From positions 62,001-126,000 of the forward strand of contig QCPD01000002.1 in assembly GCA_003209755.1 (NCBI GenBank): a DNA stretch of 64,000 bases, written 5' to 3'. The DNA is from Prochlorococcus sp. AG-436-C14 (GTDB lineage: Bacteria; Cyanobacteriota; Cyanobacteriia; PCC-6307; Cyanobiaceae). The translations under genes were made by a program, and so were the position numbers. This document shows, in pieces, positions 16,129 to 25,826 of this stretch; positions within the stretch are counted from its first letter, which is position 1; every line of letters starts with the position of its first letter. The notes under the pieces were generated by a model. That model made no database searches and was not told the DNA's origin. It worked only from the letters and a program-made list of their open reading frames with translations.

Positions 16129-19100
16129 TTATATTCCAAAGTATTTAGCTACTGGATGTAATGCAATAATAGCTGTTGTGCTTTGTTCAGGATGAAGTTG
16201 CTCACTCTCATCCATAGAGATGCTAATTTTATTAGCATTAAGCCACAGCAATTGCTTTCTAGAATCAGAAACTTCTGGACAAGCTGGATAGCCAAAAGAA
16301 TAACGGCATCCTCGATATTTAACATCCAAGATATCTTTTATATTATCTGGTTCAAAATTTTCAAATCCACATTCAATCCTTATAACAGAATGTATATATT
16401 CAGCAAGTGCTTCTGCAAGCTGTACTGTCAATCCATGAAAAAATAGATAATCAGAGTATGAATCTTGTCTAAATAATTTATGAGAATATTCACTAGCTGA
16501 ATCTCCCATTGTTACAGCCTGCATTGGCAAATAATCTGTAGGCTGATTATTATTTAAGTCGTTATAAAAATCTGCTATACAAAATCTTTTTCCAGATCTT
16601 TGCCTAGGTAATAAAAAATCTCCTAAAAGACTTTGGTGATCTTTATCATACACATTTAAGTTATTTCCAACTCTAGCACAAGGAAAATATCCATACACTA
16701 ATGATGGATTAATTAGCTTTTCATTGATTATTTTATTCATCCAGTAATCCAACTTTGGTTCTGCCTTTTGATGTAAAAATTCCTTATAATCTGAAGCAGA
16801 CATCTGCTTGGAACGTTTCATTTGCCATTGGCCTGCAAATAAAGCATTACGATCTAAAAATTTATAAACCTTAGTTATGTCTATATCTTTTTCTAGTAAA
16901 AACTTTGGTCCAATGAATGGTGGCTTAATAGGATCTATTTGAGATATATCTTTTGATCTTGAGGTGTCTACTATAGGCTTATCATTTATTCTATTGATAC
17001 TAATTTTTTTATCAGTATTAGTATTTTTATAATTACCTATCGTGATCCCCTCAGGTGCTCCTTCTTTAAAGCCTGAGATATTATCCCAGTTATTTAATTC
17101 TTTTGCTTTCATATATGAATCCATAAATTTTAAATCTGTAAAAGCATCTTTACCGTAAATAACCTTGCCTCTATAAACACTTGCACAATCTTGATTAACA
17201 AATTTTGGAGTCAGGGCTGCTCCACCAAGAATAATAGGCACAGATATATCTTCTTCATTTAATGCTTTAAGATTATCTTTCATAAATGCTGTTGATTTAA
17301 CAAGTAGTCCACTCATGGCAATACAATCAGCGTTATGCTCTTTCTGAGCACTAATTATTGAATTGACTTCTTGCTTAATTCCTAAATTAATAACTTCATA
17401 ACCGTTATTTGATAAGATTATATCTACTAGATTTTTGCCAATATCGTGAACATCACCCTTAACTGTAGCGATAATAAATTTTCCTTTTGATTGATTAACC
17501 TCAGATTTATCCATAAAATCTTCTAAGTATGAAACAGCAAATTTCATTGTTTCCGCAGATTGGAGAACAAAGGGTAATTGCATTTGACCCGACCCAAATA
17601 ATTCACCAACTACTTTCATGCCATCTAGTAAATATTCATTAATTATTACCAAAGGTTTATATTTCATTAATGCTGAATCAAGATTTGAATGTAAATTAGT
17701 TTTTTCACCATCAATAATATGATTCTTTAGTTTATCTTCTATTGGTAATTTTATATTATCATTATTTGTACTTTTGTTTAAAAGTTTCTTTGAATCATCG
17801 AAATAACTTGTTAAGGTTGTTAAAGGATCATATGTGCATACTTTATTTTCAAATATTCTTCTATCATAAATAAGATCCATGCAAATTTTTATCTCTTCTT
17901 CACTTATTTTGTTTAGAGGTAAAATCTTGGAGGGAGAAACAATTGCAGAATCAAGACCGGCCTTAATTGCTTCATTAAGAAAGATAGAATTAAGAACAAT
18001 TCTGGCACTAGAAGATAAACCAAAACTTATATTTGAAATTCCAAGGATTAAATGAACTTCTGGATGTTGATCTTTTATTAACTTAATTGCTTTTATAGTT
18101 TCTAAACCATTCTTTCTATCTTCTTCTAATCCTGTTGAGATAGGTAATGCTAGAGGATCATAAAAAAGTTCATAAGATTTTAATCCAGAATCAGTCGCAT
18201 CCTTATAGGCTCTTGTTGCTATTTCTGCTTTTTTATAAGCAGATCTAGCCATTCCATCTTCGTCAATTGTTCCAATTACGATCGCTGAACCGTATCGTTT
18301 AGCAAGATCAATTACTTTATAGAATCTGTCTGGTCCATCCTCATAATTAGTAGAATTTAAAATACATTTTCCGCCAGCATGTTTTAGCCCACTCTCCATT
18401 TTTTCATAATCTGTTGAATCAAGCATCAAAGGCAAATTAATATTATTAACAAGTCTTTTGACTAACATAGACATATCTTTGATCCCATTTCTTCCAACAA
18501 AATCTACATTTACATCTAAAACATGAGCATTTTCCTTCAGTTGAGATTTTGCAATTCCAACAAGTCCGTCCCAATCCTCATCGTTTAGGAGTTCTCTTAC
18601 TTTTTTAGATCCACTAGCATTTAATCTCTCACCTACGATCAAGAAAGAGTTATCTTGCACATACGGAATAGACTCATATATTGATGATGCAGCAGGAATT
18701 ATAGATCTTTCTTTTGAAAGAGTATCCAATCTTTGCTCAGAGGATAAAAGCTCTTTAGATAAATCTGAAAGTTGCTTAATATGTTCCGGTCTAGTTCCAC
18801 AACAACCTCCAATTAGTTGAACTCCTAAATCATTAATAAAATGACTAAGTTGGAACTTAAGTTCCATTGGAGTTAATCGATAATGAGCCTTGCCACCTAC
18901 ATTCTCTGGAAGTCCTGCATTTGGTATACAACTTATGTGAAATGGTGAATGTTGCGATAAATATTTAATATGATCCTTCATTTCTTCCGGGCCAGTTGCA
19001 CAATTAAGGCCCAAAATATCAATATTAAATGGCTCCAGTATTGTTGTAATAGAAGAAATATCACTACCAATAAGCATCTGGCCGGTAGTTTCCATGGTTA

Positions 19101-19677
19101 CCGACACCATTAATGGAATTCTCTTCCCAGAACCAATAGCTTCATTTACGCTTTGCAGAGCAGCCTTGATTTGAAGGACATCTTGGCAGGTTTCAATAAT
19201 AAAAAGATCAATTCCACCCTCAATAAGTGCTTTAGCTTGCTCAAGATAAGAATTTTTTAGCTCATCAAAACTGATATGACCTAGGGTTGGTAGCTTGGTT
19301 GTTGGTCCAATAGATCCAGCTACAAATCGTGGTTTATCCGCTGATTGATATTTATTTGCAACATTCCTTGCTATTTGTGCTGCTTTTAAATTGATCTCAT
19401 ACGCTTTATTACCAATTCCATATTCATCTAGAACAATTGAAGTAGCACCAAATGTATTTGTTTCGATTACATCACAACCTGCATTTAAAAATGATTCATG
19501 TACTTTTTCGACGCTGGAGACTGATGTCAATACAAGGTTTTCATTACAACCTTCTAATGAAGTTCCGCCATAGTCATCTGCATTAAGTTGTTGATCTTGC
19601 AGAGACGTGCCGGTAGCGCCATCAAAGACTAATATCGGTCTCTTTTCAGAGTTGAGATAGCCTAAAAAATCAGTCAT
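16129..19677 (-). CDS. metH: cobalamin-dependent methionine synthase
   Basis: Transfers methyl from methyltetrahydrofolate to homocysteine through a cobalamin carrier. At 1182 aa it has all four modules. The homocysteine/zinc domain (1-320) has zinc cysteines Cys226, Cys292 and Cys293. The folate domain follows (about 345-610). The B12 module has the DxHxxG signature, with His744 as the lower axial ligand. The C-terminal AdoMet reactivation domain (about 880-1182) has ARVGNNLNVY and GYRCSYG-like (YRGCRYSFGYPACPE) motifs. Alone on its strand, it lies 63 bases downstream of ilvE and may share its transcript. It depends on the B12 pathway represented here by cobU and cobN. Confidence 0.98.
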   Translation of the reverse strand: MTDFLGYLNSEKRPILVFDGATGTSLQDQQLNADDYGGTSLEGCNENLVLTSVSSVEKVHESFLNAGCDVIETNTFGATSIVLDEYGIGNKAYEINLKAAQIARNVANKYQSADKPRFVAGSIGPTTKLPTLGHISFDELKNSYLEQAKALIEGGIDLFIIETCQDVLQIKAALQSVNEAIGSGKRIPLMVSVTMETTGQMLIGSDISSITTILEPFNIDILGLNCATGPEEMKDHIKYLSQHSPFHISCIPNAGLPENVGGKAHYRLTPMELKFQLSHFINDLGVQLIGGCCGTRPEHIKQLSDLSKELLSSEQRLDTLSKERSIIPAASSIYESIPYVQDNSFLIVGERLNASGSKKVRELLNDEDWDGLVGIAKSQLKENAHVLDVNVDFVGRNGIKDMSMLVKRLVNNINLPLMLDSTDYEKMESGLKHAGGKCILNSTNYEDGPDRFYKVIDLAKRYGSAIVIGTIDEDGMARSAYKKAEIATRAYKDATDSGLKSYELFYDPLALPISTGLEEDRKNGLETIKAIKLIKDQHPEVHLILGISNISFGLSSSARIVLNSIFLNEAIKAGLDSAIVSPSKILPLNKISEEEIKICMDLIYDRRIFENKVCTYDPLTTLTSYFDDSKKLLNKSTNNDNIKLPIEDKLKNHIIDGEKTNLHSNLDSALMKYKPLVIINEYLLDGMKVVGELFGSGQMQLPFVLQSAETMKFAVSYLEDFMDKSEVNQSKGKFIIATVKGDVHDIGKNLVDIILSNNGYEVINLGIKQEVNSIISAQKEHNADCIAMSGLLVKSTAFMKDNLKALNEEDISVPIILGGAALTPKFVNQDCASVYRGKVIYGKDAFTDLKFMDSYMKAKELNNWDNISGFKEGAPEGITIGNYKNTNTDKKISINRINDKPIVDTSRSKDISQIDPIKPPFIGPKFLLEKDIDITKVYKFLDRNALFAGQWQMKRSKQMSASDYKEFLHQKAEPKLDYWMNKIINEKLINPSLVYGYFPCARVGNNLNVYDKDHQSLLGDFLLPRQRSGKRFCIADFYNDLNNNQPTDYLPMQAVTMGDSASEYSHKLFRQDSYSDYLFFHGLTVQLAEALAEYIHSVIRIECGFENFEPDNIKDILDVKYRGCRYSFGYPACPEVSDSRKQLLWLNANKISISMDESEQLHPEQSTTAIIALHPVAKYFGI

Positions 19678-19740
19678 AAATTATATATTTAACTTAAAAA
19701 AATGAAAATCATTAATTTAAATAAGTTATATAGTCTTATT

Positions 19741-20655
19741 TTAATCTATGTGTACACGTTTAACCCAATTTTCATATTCAGGAACTAAACCTTCTGTAAT
19801 TTTATTCAACTTCTTTCTTAATGAATTCATTATTGGCATATCTTTGCTCATTGATGTAGTTTCAATCATTTTTATAGGGGTAATTTTTGCCGCCGTTCCT
19901 GTAAGGAATACTTCTTCAGATATAAACAATTCAGTTTTATCTACAGGTCGTTCAATAACTTTTAAACCATCTCTTTTTGCCAGTTCTATAACACTTGAAC
20001 GAGTTATACCTTCTAGAATATCTTGATCAACACCAGGTGTAATTAATTCACCATTACGGACTATAAAAATGTTCATACCACTAGCTTCACTAATTTTTCC
20101 TTGACTATTTAATAACAGTGCTTCATCAAATCCACTTTTTACTGCTTCAGTTTTGGCTAAGGAGCTAGTGATATAAGCTCCACTAATTTTACCTCTTAAT
20201 GGAAGTGAGTTGTCTTGCTGGCGAGTCCAGCTACTAACGCGACAAGTAACCCCATCAGGTGATAGATAATCACCTAGCTCTATTCCATAAATAAAGAAAT
20301 TAGTTTCTATATTATGTAACCTTGGTGCAATTCCTAAATCACTAGTATATACAAATGGTCTGATGTATACAGGTTGAGTAGGTTTATTTTTAACAATAAA
20401 TGTTTCAAGAGACTTTAATACAAAATCCTCATCTAATTCAGTCATCAAAAATCTAGCACTTTGACATAATCTTTTTGCGTGTTTGTCTGCTCTAAATAAT
20501 AAAAATGATTTACTATTATTTGGATCAGGAATAGCCCGCATTCCTCCAAAAGCTGCAGTTCCATAATGAAGTGCATGAGTAGCTATAGATAGCTTCGCCT
20601 CATTAAATGGTATACATTGCCCTTCAAACCAAGCGAATGGAAGAAAATTATGCAT
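19741..20655 (-). CDS. ilvE: branched-chain amino acid aminotransferase
   Basis: A fold-type IV PLP enzyme that performs the last step of Leu, Ile and Val synthesis. The PLP lysine is Lys156 in LRGKISGAYITSSLA, and SEASGMNIFIVR (189-200) is the phosphate-binding EGSGxNxF region, here with Ala-Ser in place of Gly-Ser. The N-terminal block FEGQCIPFNEAKLSIATHALHYG is typical of IlvE. 304 aa is the normal size. It diverges from cobN with a 71-base gap and precedes metH. The threonine deaminase gene ilvA, from the same pathway, is at 56.9 kb. Confidence 0.95.
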   Translation of the reverse strand: MHNFLPFAWFEGQCIPFNEAKLSIATHALHYGTAAFGGMRAIPDPNNSKSFLLFRADKHAKRLCQSARFLMTELDEDFVLKSLETFIVKNKPTQPVYIRPFVYTSDLGIAPRLHNIETNFFIYGIELGDYLSPDGVTCRVSSWTRQQDNSLPLRGKISGAYITSSLAKTEAVKSGFDEALLLNSQGKISEASGMNIFIVRNGELITPGVDQDILEGITRSSVIELAKRDGLKVIERPVDKTELFISEEVFLTGTAAKITPIKMIETTSMSKDMPIMNSLRKKLNKITEGLVPEYENWVKRVHID

Positions 20656-20726
20656 TATCAGTTCCAGCTAAGATGAAAACAATCAGCATTTCAGTTTTTA
20701 CTGCTCTTATTACACATAATAAATGA

Positions 20727-23700
20727 ATGCATAGAATTTCCACCCTTCCGGGCAATGAACCTCAAGAAGAAATTACATTTATCGAACAGCCATCAGCTCC
20801 AGTTATCTTCCTGACTAGCGCTACATCTGATATAACCTGTCTATCTACAGTATTAAAGCTCCCTGACAATAATAAGTGGAAAAATAAAATAAGAGCATTA
20901 CCTATAACTTATTTATCTTCAAATGCATCAATTGATCATTATATATCTAATACATGTAATACAGCTGAAATTATTCTTGTTAGGTTTTTAGGGTCAAGAT
21001 CATACTGGTCTTATGGATTTGAACAATTAGGTTTATGGCAAATAGAGAAACCGAATAGACATCTGATAGTAGTCTCTGGAATTGAAAGTACAGCAAATGA
21101 TGTTCAAGAAATTAGTAGCTTAAATCAAGAGAAAGTTGATTTAATTCAGACACTATTAAATCAAGGAGGTATAAAAAACTATAATTATATGCTTCAAGCC
21201 TTAGAGAAAATAATTGATGACGAAGAAATTAATTTAAATTCAGATTTAATTGAATATCATGATGAGTTAATAAAATGGAAATGGAATGATAATGATAGTC
21301 CATCTATTGCCGTATTTCTCTATAAATCACTTTTACAATCGGGTAATACAGAGTTAGCTGATAAAATTAAAGATATATCTAATAAATACAACTTAAATGC
21401 CAAAATAATATGGATTAAAAGTTTTAGATCTAAAAATATAGAGAATCAAATTATAAGTTTATTAGAAAAAGAGAACATAAAAGCAATAATAACAACAACC
21501 TCATTTTCATCAGTTGAATATAAACATGATGATGTGAAGAATAACTTGTGGGATAGATTAGATATACCTGTATATCAACTTCTAATATCTAGCTCATCTA
21601 TAACTGAGTGGAATGAATCTACAGTAGGTCTTAACCCAATTGACTTATCAATTCAAGTTGTTTTACCAGAAGTGGATGGTCGAATCTGTACAATTCCAGT
21701 TGCATTTAAAAACCTTACATATACAGATAATGAATTATCAACTGCTGTATATAAAACAGAGCCATATGAAAAACATATTACATGGTGTATAAAATATATA
21801 AAAAATCTGACTTATCTACAACAATCGAATAATTCAAATAAAAAGATAGCTCTCGTGATAGCAAACTATCCAGTAAAAGACTCAAGAATTGGGAATGGAG
21901 TAGGATTAGATACACCCGAAAGCCTATTTAATATTTTAAACTGGCTTAAAGACGAGGGATATTACCTAGGGAATAAAGATATTCCTGTTAATAGTAAAGA
22001 ATTAATTAACCTGATAGTTCGTCATAGGACAAATTCTGAAGAGACAATCTCAAATGAACCTCAATCATATTTAAATATTCAAGATTATTTAATTTATTGG
22101 AAAGACCTCGAATCAGACCTTAAAGAAAAGGTATCAAATCGATGGGGGAAACCACTTGATTCTTTACAATTAGAAAAGTCTGGATTTCCCATTAATGGAA
22201 TAAGATTTGGAAATATAACAATTTTAATTCAGTCAAATAGGGGTTATGAGAGCGATAATTTATCTGATTTACACTCGCCGGACTTACCTCCTACACATAA
22301 ATATATTGCACAATATTTTTGGCTATATAACACATTTAAAGCGAATGCAATTGTACATCTGGGTAAACATGGAAGTTTGGAATGGTTACCAGGAAAAGGG
22401 GTTGGTTTAAGTCATAATTGTTTTCCATTTATTCTTTGTCCTACTATTCCAAATATATATCCATTTATTGTAAATGATCCCGGCGAAGGCTCCCAAGCAA
22501 AAAGAAGAACACATGCAATCATTATAGATCATTTAACCCCCCCACTATCTCATGCGGGTAGTTTTAATGACCTACTAATAATTGAGAATCTAATTGATGA
22601 ATATTATGAATCTAAATTAATTAATGATAATAGAAATGAATTATTAGAAAAAAAGATACTAGATCTTTTAATTAAAAATTCATGGCCAGGTATTGAATCT
22701 AAAAAATTTAAAGAAGAAAAAGAAACTTTAATTCCACAGGAACTAATAGATGATGCAGAGAGTTATTTATGTGAAATTAAGAATTCCCAAATAAGAACTG
22801 GTCTTCATGTTTTTGGAGTTAATCAGAGTATGGAAAAATTATTAGAGTTAACACTCACAATTTCTAATGTACCTACAGGAAGAATTCTCGGTCTTTCACA
22901 AGGATTAGCAGAAGATTTAGGGTTTACATTAGACCCTTGGAATGACGAAGAGAGTAAAAACTTAAACCAAGTTGACATTGATTTATTTAAAGACTATACA
23001 GATATTAATGCAAGGAAAGTCGGTAAAGTAGTTGACTGGTTGAATGATATCGGGAAATATATAATAGAGTTTCATTGTTTTAAAAAACTTAATTATAAGA
23101 TTAATTCAAAAAAGAAGATAAAAATTGATAGTAAAATTTTAAATTACCTAGATCATGAAAAACCTAATATTTTTATAAATCATTTACTAAATAATATTTT
23201 ACCTAAACTATTAAATAGTTCAGCTAACGAAAAAACAAATTTTCTCAAAGCTTTAGACGGTAAAAGAATTTCTAGCGGTCCTTCTGGGGCGCCTACAAGA
23301 GGGAAATTAGAAGTTTTACCCACAGGCAAGAATTTCTTTTCTGTTGACATAAGAGCAATACCAACTGAAACAGCTTGGGACTTAGGGAAAAGAAGTGCTG
23401 AACAAATAATGGAACTTTACCTACAAGAAAATGGTGAACACCTTTCACACCTTGCTATTTCAATTTGGGGTACTTCAACAATGAGAAATGGTGGAGAAGA
23501 TATTTGTCAGCTTTTAGCTCTCATGGGTTTAAGGCCAATATGGGACGGTACTTTAAGAAGAGTAGTTGACGTTGAGGTCATTCCCCTCAGTGTATTGAAC
23601 AGACCAAGAGTAGAAGTAACATTAAGAATTTCGGGTTTATTCAGGGATGCATTTCCACAGATAATTGAATTGATTCGAAGAGGTCAAAATCTTATTGGAA

Positions 23701-24500
23701 ATTTAAAAGAATCCTCTTCTAATAATCCACTCGCTGAGTCATATAGAAATGGAAATACAAAATCAAGAATATATGGATCTGCGCCTGGATCATACGGAGC
23801 AGGATTACAAGAAATAATCAATAGTGGATCTTGGGAGAATCAATCAGAACTCGCTGATGCTTTTATCGAATGGAGTAAATGGAGATATGAAGGTTCAAGT
23901 AAAATCATAAAAGACAAAGATGGATTAGAAAGTAATTTATCTAAGGTAAAAGTAGTACTTCATAGTCAGGACAATAGAGAACACGACATACTTGATTCAG
24001 ATGATTACTATCAATTTCAGGGTGGATTAATTTCCGCGATTAAAAAAACTAGTGGAACAAACCCTCAAGCCTATTTTGCGGATAATTCAAGGTATCAGCG
24101 TCCAAGAATTCATAAGCTCTCAAAAGAAATTGATAAAGTCGTTCGTAGCAGATTGTTAAACCCTAAATGGATAGAGGGGATTAAAAAACATGGATATAAA
24201 GGAGCTTTTGAAATGTCAGCTAGCCTTGACTATTTATTCTCTTATGATGCAACTACAAACTTAGTTCCTAATTGGTGTTATCAATCTATAGTGAATAATT
24301 GGTTAATGAATAATAATACGAAAAATTTTATTAGTGAAAACAATCCTTGGGCTTTAAGAGATATCGCTGAAAGATTACTAGAAGCATCTAACAGAAAACT
24401 TTGGTCAAATGCAACTATTGAAGAAATATCATCTATTAAAAGATTTCTATCAGATATAGATAGTAAAATTGAAAACAATACTTCTAATAATAATTTATAA
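20727..24500 (+). CDS. cobN: aerobic cobaltochelatase subunit CobN
   Basis: 1257 aa, the large subunit that inserts cobalt into the corrin ring in the aerobic B12 pathway. The start MHRISTLPG... FIEQPSAPVIFLTSATSDI is the CobN signature and separates it from the paralogue ChlH (Mg-chelatase). The shared core includes ANAIVHLGKHGSLEWLPGK, the FNDLLIIENLIDEYYES region, TAWDLGKRSAEQI and DVEVIPLSVLNRPRVEVTLR. It ends with the usual ERLLEASNRKLW segment. Cyanobacteria often pair CobN with ChlI/ChlD as ATPase subunits, but none are nearby. It converges on the PHP gene with a 5-base gap. Confidence 0.93.
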   Translation: MHRISTLPGNEPQEEITFIEQPSAPVIFLTSATSDITCLSTVLKLPDNNKWKNKIRALPITYLSSNASIDHYISNTCNTAEIILVRFLGSRSYWSYGFEQLGLWQIEKPNRHLIVVSGIESTANDVQEISSLNQEKVDLIQTLLNQGGIKNYNYMLQALEKIIDDEEINLNSDLIEYHDELIKWKWNDNDSPSIAVFLYKSLLQSGNTELADKIKDISNKYNLNAKIIWIKSFRSKNIENQIISLLEKENIKAIITTTSFSSVEYKHDDVKNNLWDRLDIPVYQLLISSSSITEWNESTVGLNPIDLSIQVVLPEVDGRICTIPVAFKNLTYTDNELSTAVYKTEPYEKHITWCIKYIKNLTYLQQSNNSNKKIALVIANYPVKDSRIGNGVGLDTPESLFNILNWLKDEGYYLGNKDIPVNSKELINLIVRHRTNSEETISNEPQSYLNIQDYLIYWKDLESDLKEKVSNRWGKPLDSLQLEKSGFPINGIRFGNITILIQSNRGYESDNLSDLHSPDLPPTHKYIAQYFWLYNTFKANAIVHLGKHGSLEWLPGKGVGLSHNCFPFILCPTIPNIYPFIVNDPGEGSQAKRRTHAIIIDHLTPPLSHAGSFNDLLIIENLIDEYYESKLINDNRNELLEKKILDLLIKNSWPGIESKKFKEEKETLIPQELIDDAESYLCEIKNSQIRTGLHVFGVNQSMEKLLELTLTISNVPTGRILGLSQGLAEDLGFTLDPWNDEESKNLNQVDIDLFKDYTDINARKVGKVVDWLNDIGKYIIEFHCFKKLNYKINSKKKIKIDSKILNYLDHEKPNIFINHLLNNILPKLLNSSANEKTNFLKALDGKRISSGPSGAPTRGKLEVLPTGKNFFSVDIRAIPTETAWDLGKRSAEQIMELYLQENGEHLSHLAISIWGTSTMRNGGEDICQLLALMGLRPIWDGTLRRVVDVEVIPLSVLNRPRVEVTLRISGLFRDAFPQIIELIRRGQNLIGNLKESSSNNPLAESYRNGNTKSRIYGSAPGSYGAGLQEIINSGSWENQSELADAFIEWSKWRYEGSSKIIKDKDGLESNLSKVKVVLHSQDNREHDILDSDDYYQFQGGLISAIKKTSGTNPQAYFADNSRYQRPRIHKLSKEIDKVVRSRLLNPKWIEGIKKHGYKGAFEMSASLDYLFSYDATTNLVPNWCYQSIVNNWLMNNNTKNFISENNPWALRDIAERLLEASNRKLWSNATIEEISSIKRFLSDIDSKIENNTSNNNL

Positions 24501-24505
24501 ATTAT

Positions 24506-25165
24506 TTAACGCCTAAGAAGAGATAGTCCGTGGCTATCGGTACCACAAGTTGATAATAATGAATAAGAGTTTGCGCAATCAAATATTTTATCGCATACAA
24601 ATTCTGAAGGGATCCAATCATGTGCTCTTTCATAGTTATACCAAGTTTCAACAGCATCAAAACCTAGTTTTGATGCTTCATTAATCAAGAGATCAAATGG
24701 AAGCTTATATCTAGCGGGATGAGCTAAAACGGCAATTCCATTAGCATTGTGAATAGAATCAACTACTGTCGAAGCTAATAATTCATGACCAATAGCAGAA
24801 TTGTGGTCAATATAAGGTAATAAGTATTTTGATTTGTGATCAAAACCAAGACCTAAAACATGAACTAAACACCCTTTCAATAGACAAGTAATTTCTATTC
24901 CAGTCCAAAGTTTAGGGAAATTTGATCTCTCTTTATATATAGAGTCTTTTAATTTACTTAATTCAATATATGCATCAACTGAGTGATGATCTGTAATTGC
25001 ATAATGGTCAATATTTAATTCAATCGCTTGGTAGTAAATTTGTTTAGGAGTTAAACTTCCATCACTATATGTTGAATGCATGTGAAAGTTAATAGAATTT
25101 GGGCAACTATTTTTAGTAATCGTTTTAATTAGTTTAATTAATTGATTAGAATCAATATCAGACAT
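24506..25165 (-). CDS. PHP-domain phosphoesterase
   Basis: A 219-aa single PHP domain. Metal-binding motifs: NFHMHSTYSDGSL (His28, His30, Asp35), AITDHHSVDA, LAHPARYK and the C-terminal TCGTDSHG. This pattern fits the TrpH/YciV group; characterised members act on small RNAs or nucleotides, so the substrate here is open. It is slightly shorter than E. coli members (about 280-290 aa). It lies 5 bases downstream of hemJ on the same strand, so the two are probably co-transcribed. Confidence 0.85.
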   Translation of the reverse strand: MSDIDSNQLIKLIKTITKNSCPNSINFHMHSTYSDGSLTPKQIYYQAIELNIDHYAITDHHSVDAYIELSKLKDSIYKERSNFPKLWTGIEITCLLKGCLVHVLGLGFDHKSKYLLPYIDHNSAIGHELLASTVVDSIHNANGIAVLAHPARYKLPFDLLINEASKLGFDAVETWYNYERAHDWIPSEFVCDKIFDCANSYSLLSTCGTDSHGLSLLRR

Positions 25166-25170
25166 ACTAA

Positions 25171-25734
25171 CTAAGTGAGTTGTTTCCTATTCCTTCTCCA
25201 TTTTGCATAAAACTGAATACTTGCAGCCATAAAGAGAATTAAACCAAATATCAACCAACTTGCTGCACTCGTAGGAAACTGGTTTTTAAATACAACGAGC
25301 ATTACAACAACTACTAATAATAGTGTCGGCAACTCATTCAATGCACGGAGTTGTTGGCCACTAAAATTATATTGATTATTAGTTAATTGATTCATAATTT
25401 TATAGCAATAAAAATGATAAATAAGTAAGAAGACTACAAATATTAATTTAATTTGCATCCATGCTTGAGTAAGATATATAGGCTGCATATATAATAATCC
25501 AGATGCCATAATGACAGCTAAGATCATTCCAGGAGTTGTTATAATATTAGCTAGTCTTTTCTCCATTAATGTATATTGCTTATTAAATAGATCCCTAATT
25601 TCTTCTTTCTCATTCTGCACTTCTACATGATAAATAAATAGTCTTACCAAGTAAAATAAGCCAGCGAACCAAACAACTACGCCGATAATATGAAAAGATT
25701 TAAACCATAAATATGTCTCAGGTGAAAAAATCAT
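25171..25734 (-). CDS. hemJ: protoporphyrinogen IX oxidase HemJ
   Basis: A membrane protein of 187 aa with four predicted helices (about 10-30, 60-80, 90-108 and 130-148, plus a C-terminal stretch). The N-terminus TYLWFKSFHIIGVVVWFAGLF carries the conserved His15 thought to bind heme. A second conserved region is MQIKLIFVVFLLIYHFYCYK. HemJ oxidises protoporphyrinogen IX in heme and chlorophyll synthesis and is the usual form in cyanobacteria lacking HemG/HemY. It is the first gene of a pair with the PHP phosphoesterase. Confidence 0.93.
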   Translation of the reverse strand: MIFSPETYLWFKSFHIIGVVVWFAGLFYLVRLFIYHVEVQNEKEEIRDLFNKQYTLMEKRLANIITTPGMILAVIMASGLLYMQPIYLTQAWMQIKLIFVVFLLIYHFYCYKIMNQLTNNQYNFSGQQLRALNELPTLLLVVVVMLVVFKNQFPTSAASWLIFGLILFMAASIQFYAKWRRNRKQLT

Positions 25735-25826
25735 ATTCTATTAAATGTTTCGTACTTTCATATCACTCTATACATTACTATAATAAAGATTAACTTTCCC
25801 AGTATCGTTAATAATTTATCAATAGA

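Noticed and set aside
20656..20726. Cobalamin riboswitch ahead of cobN
   Set aside because: Only 71 A+T-rich bases separate ilvE and cobN, too short for the full B12 aptamer, and no conserved box was seen.
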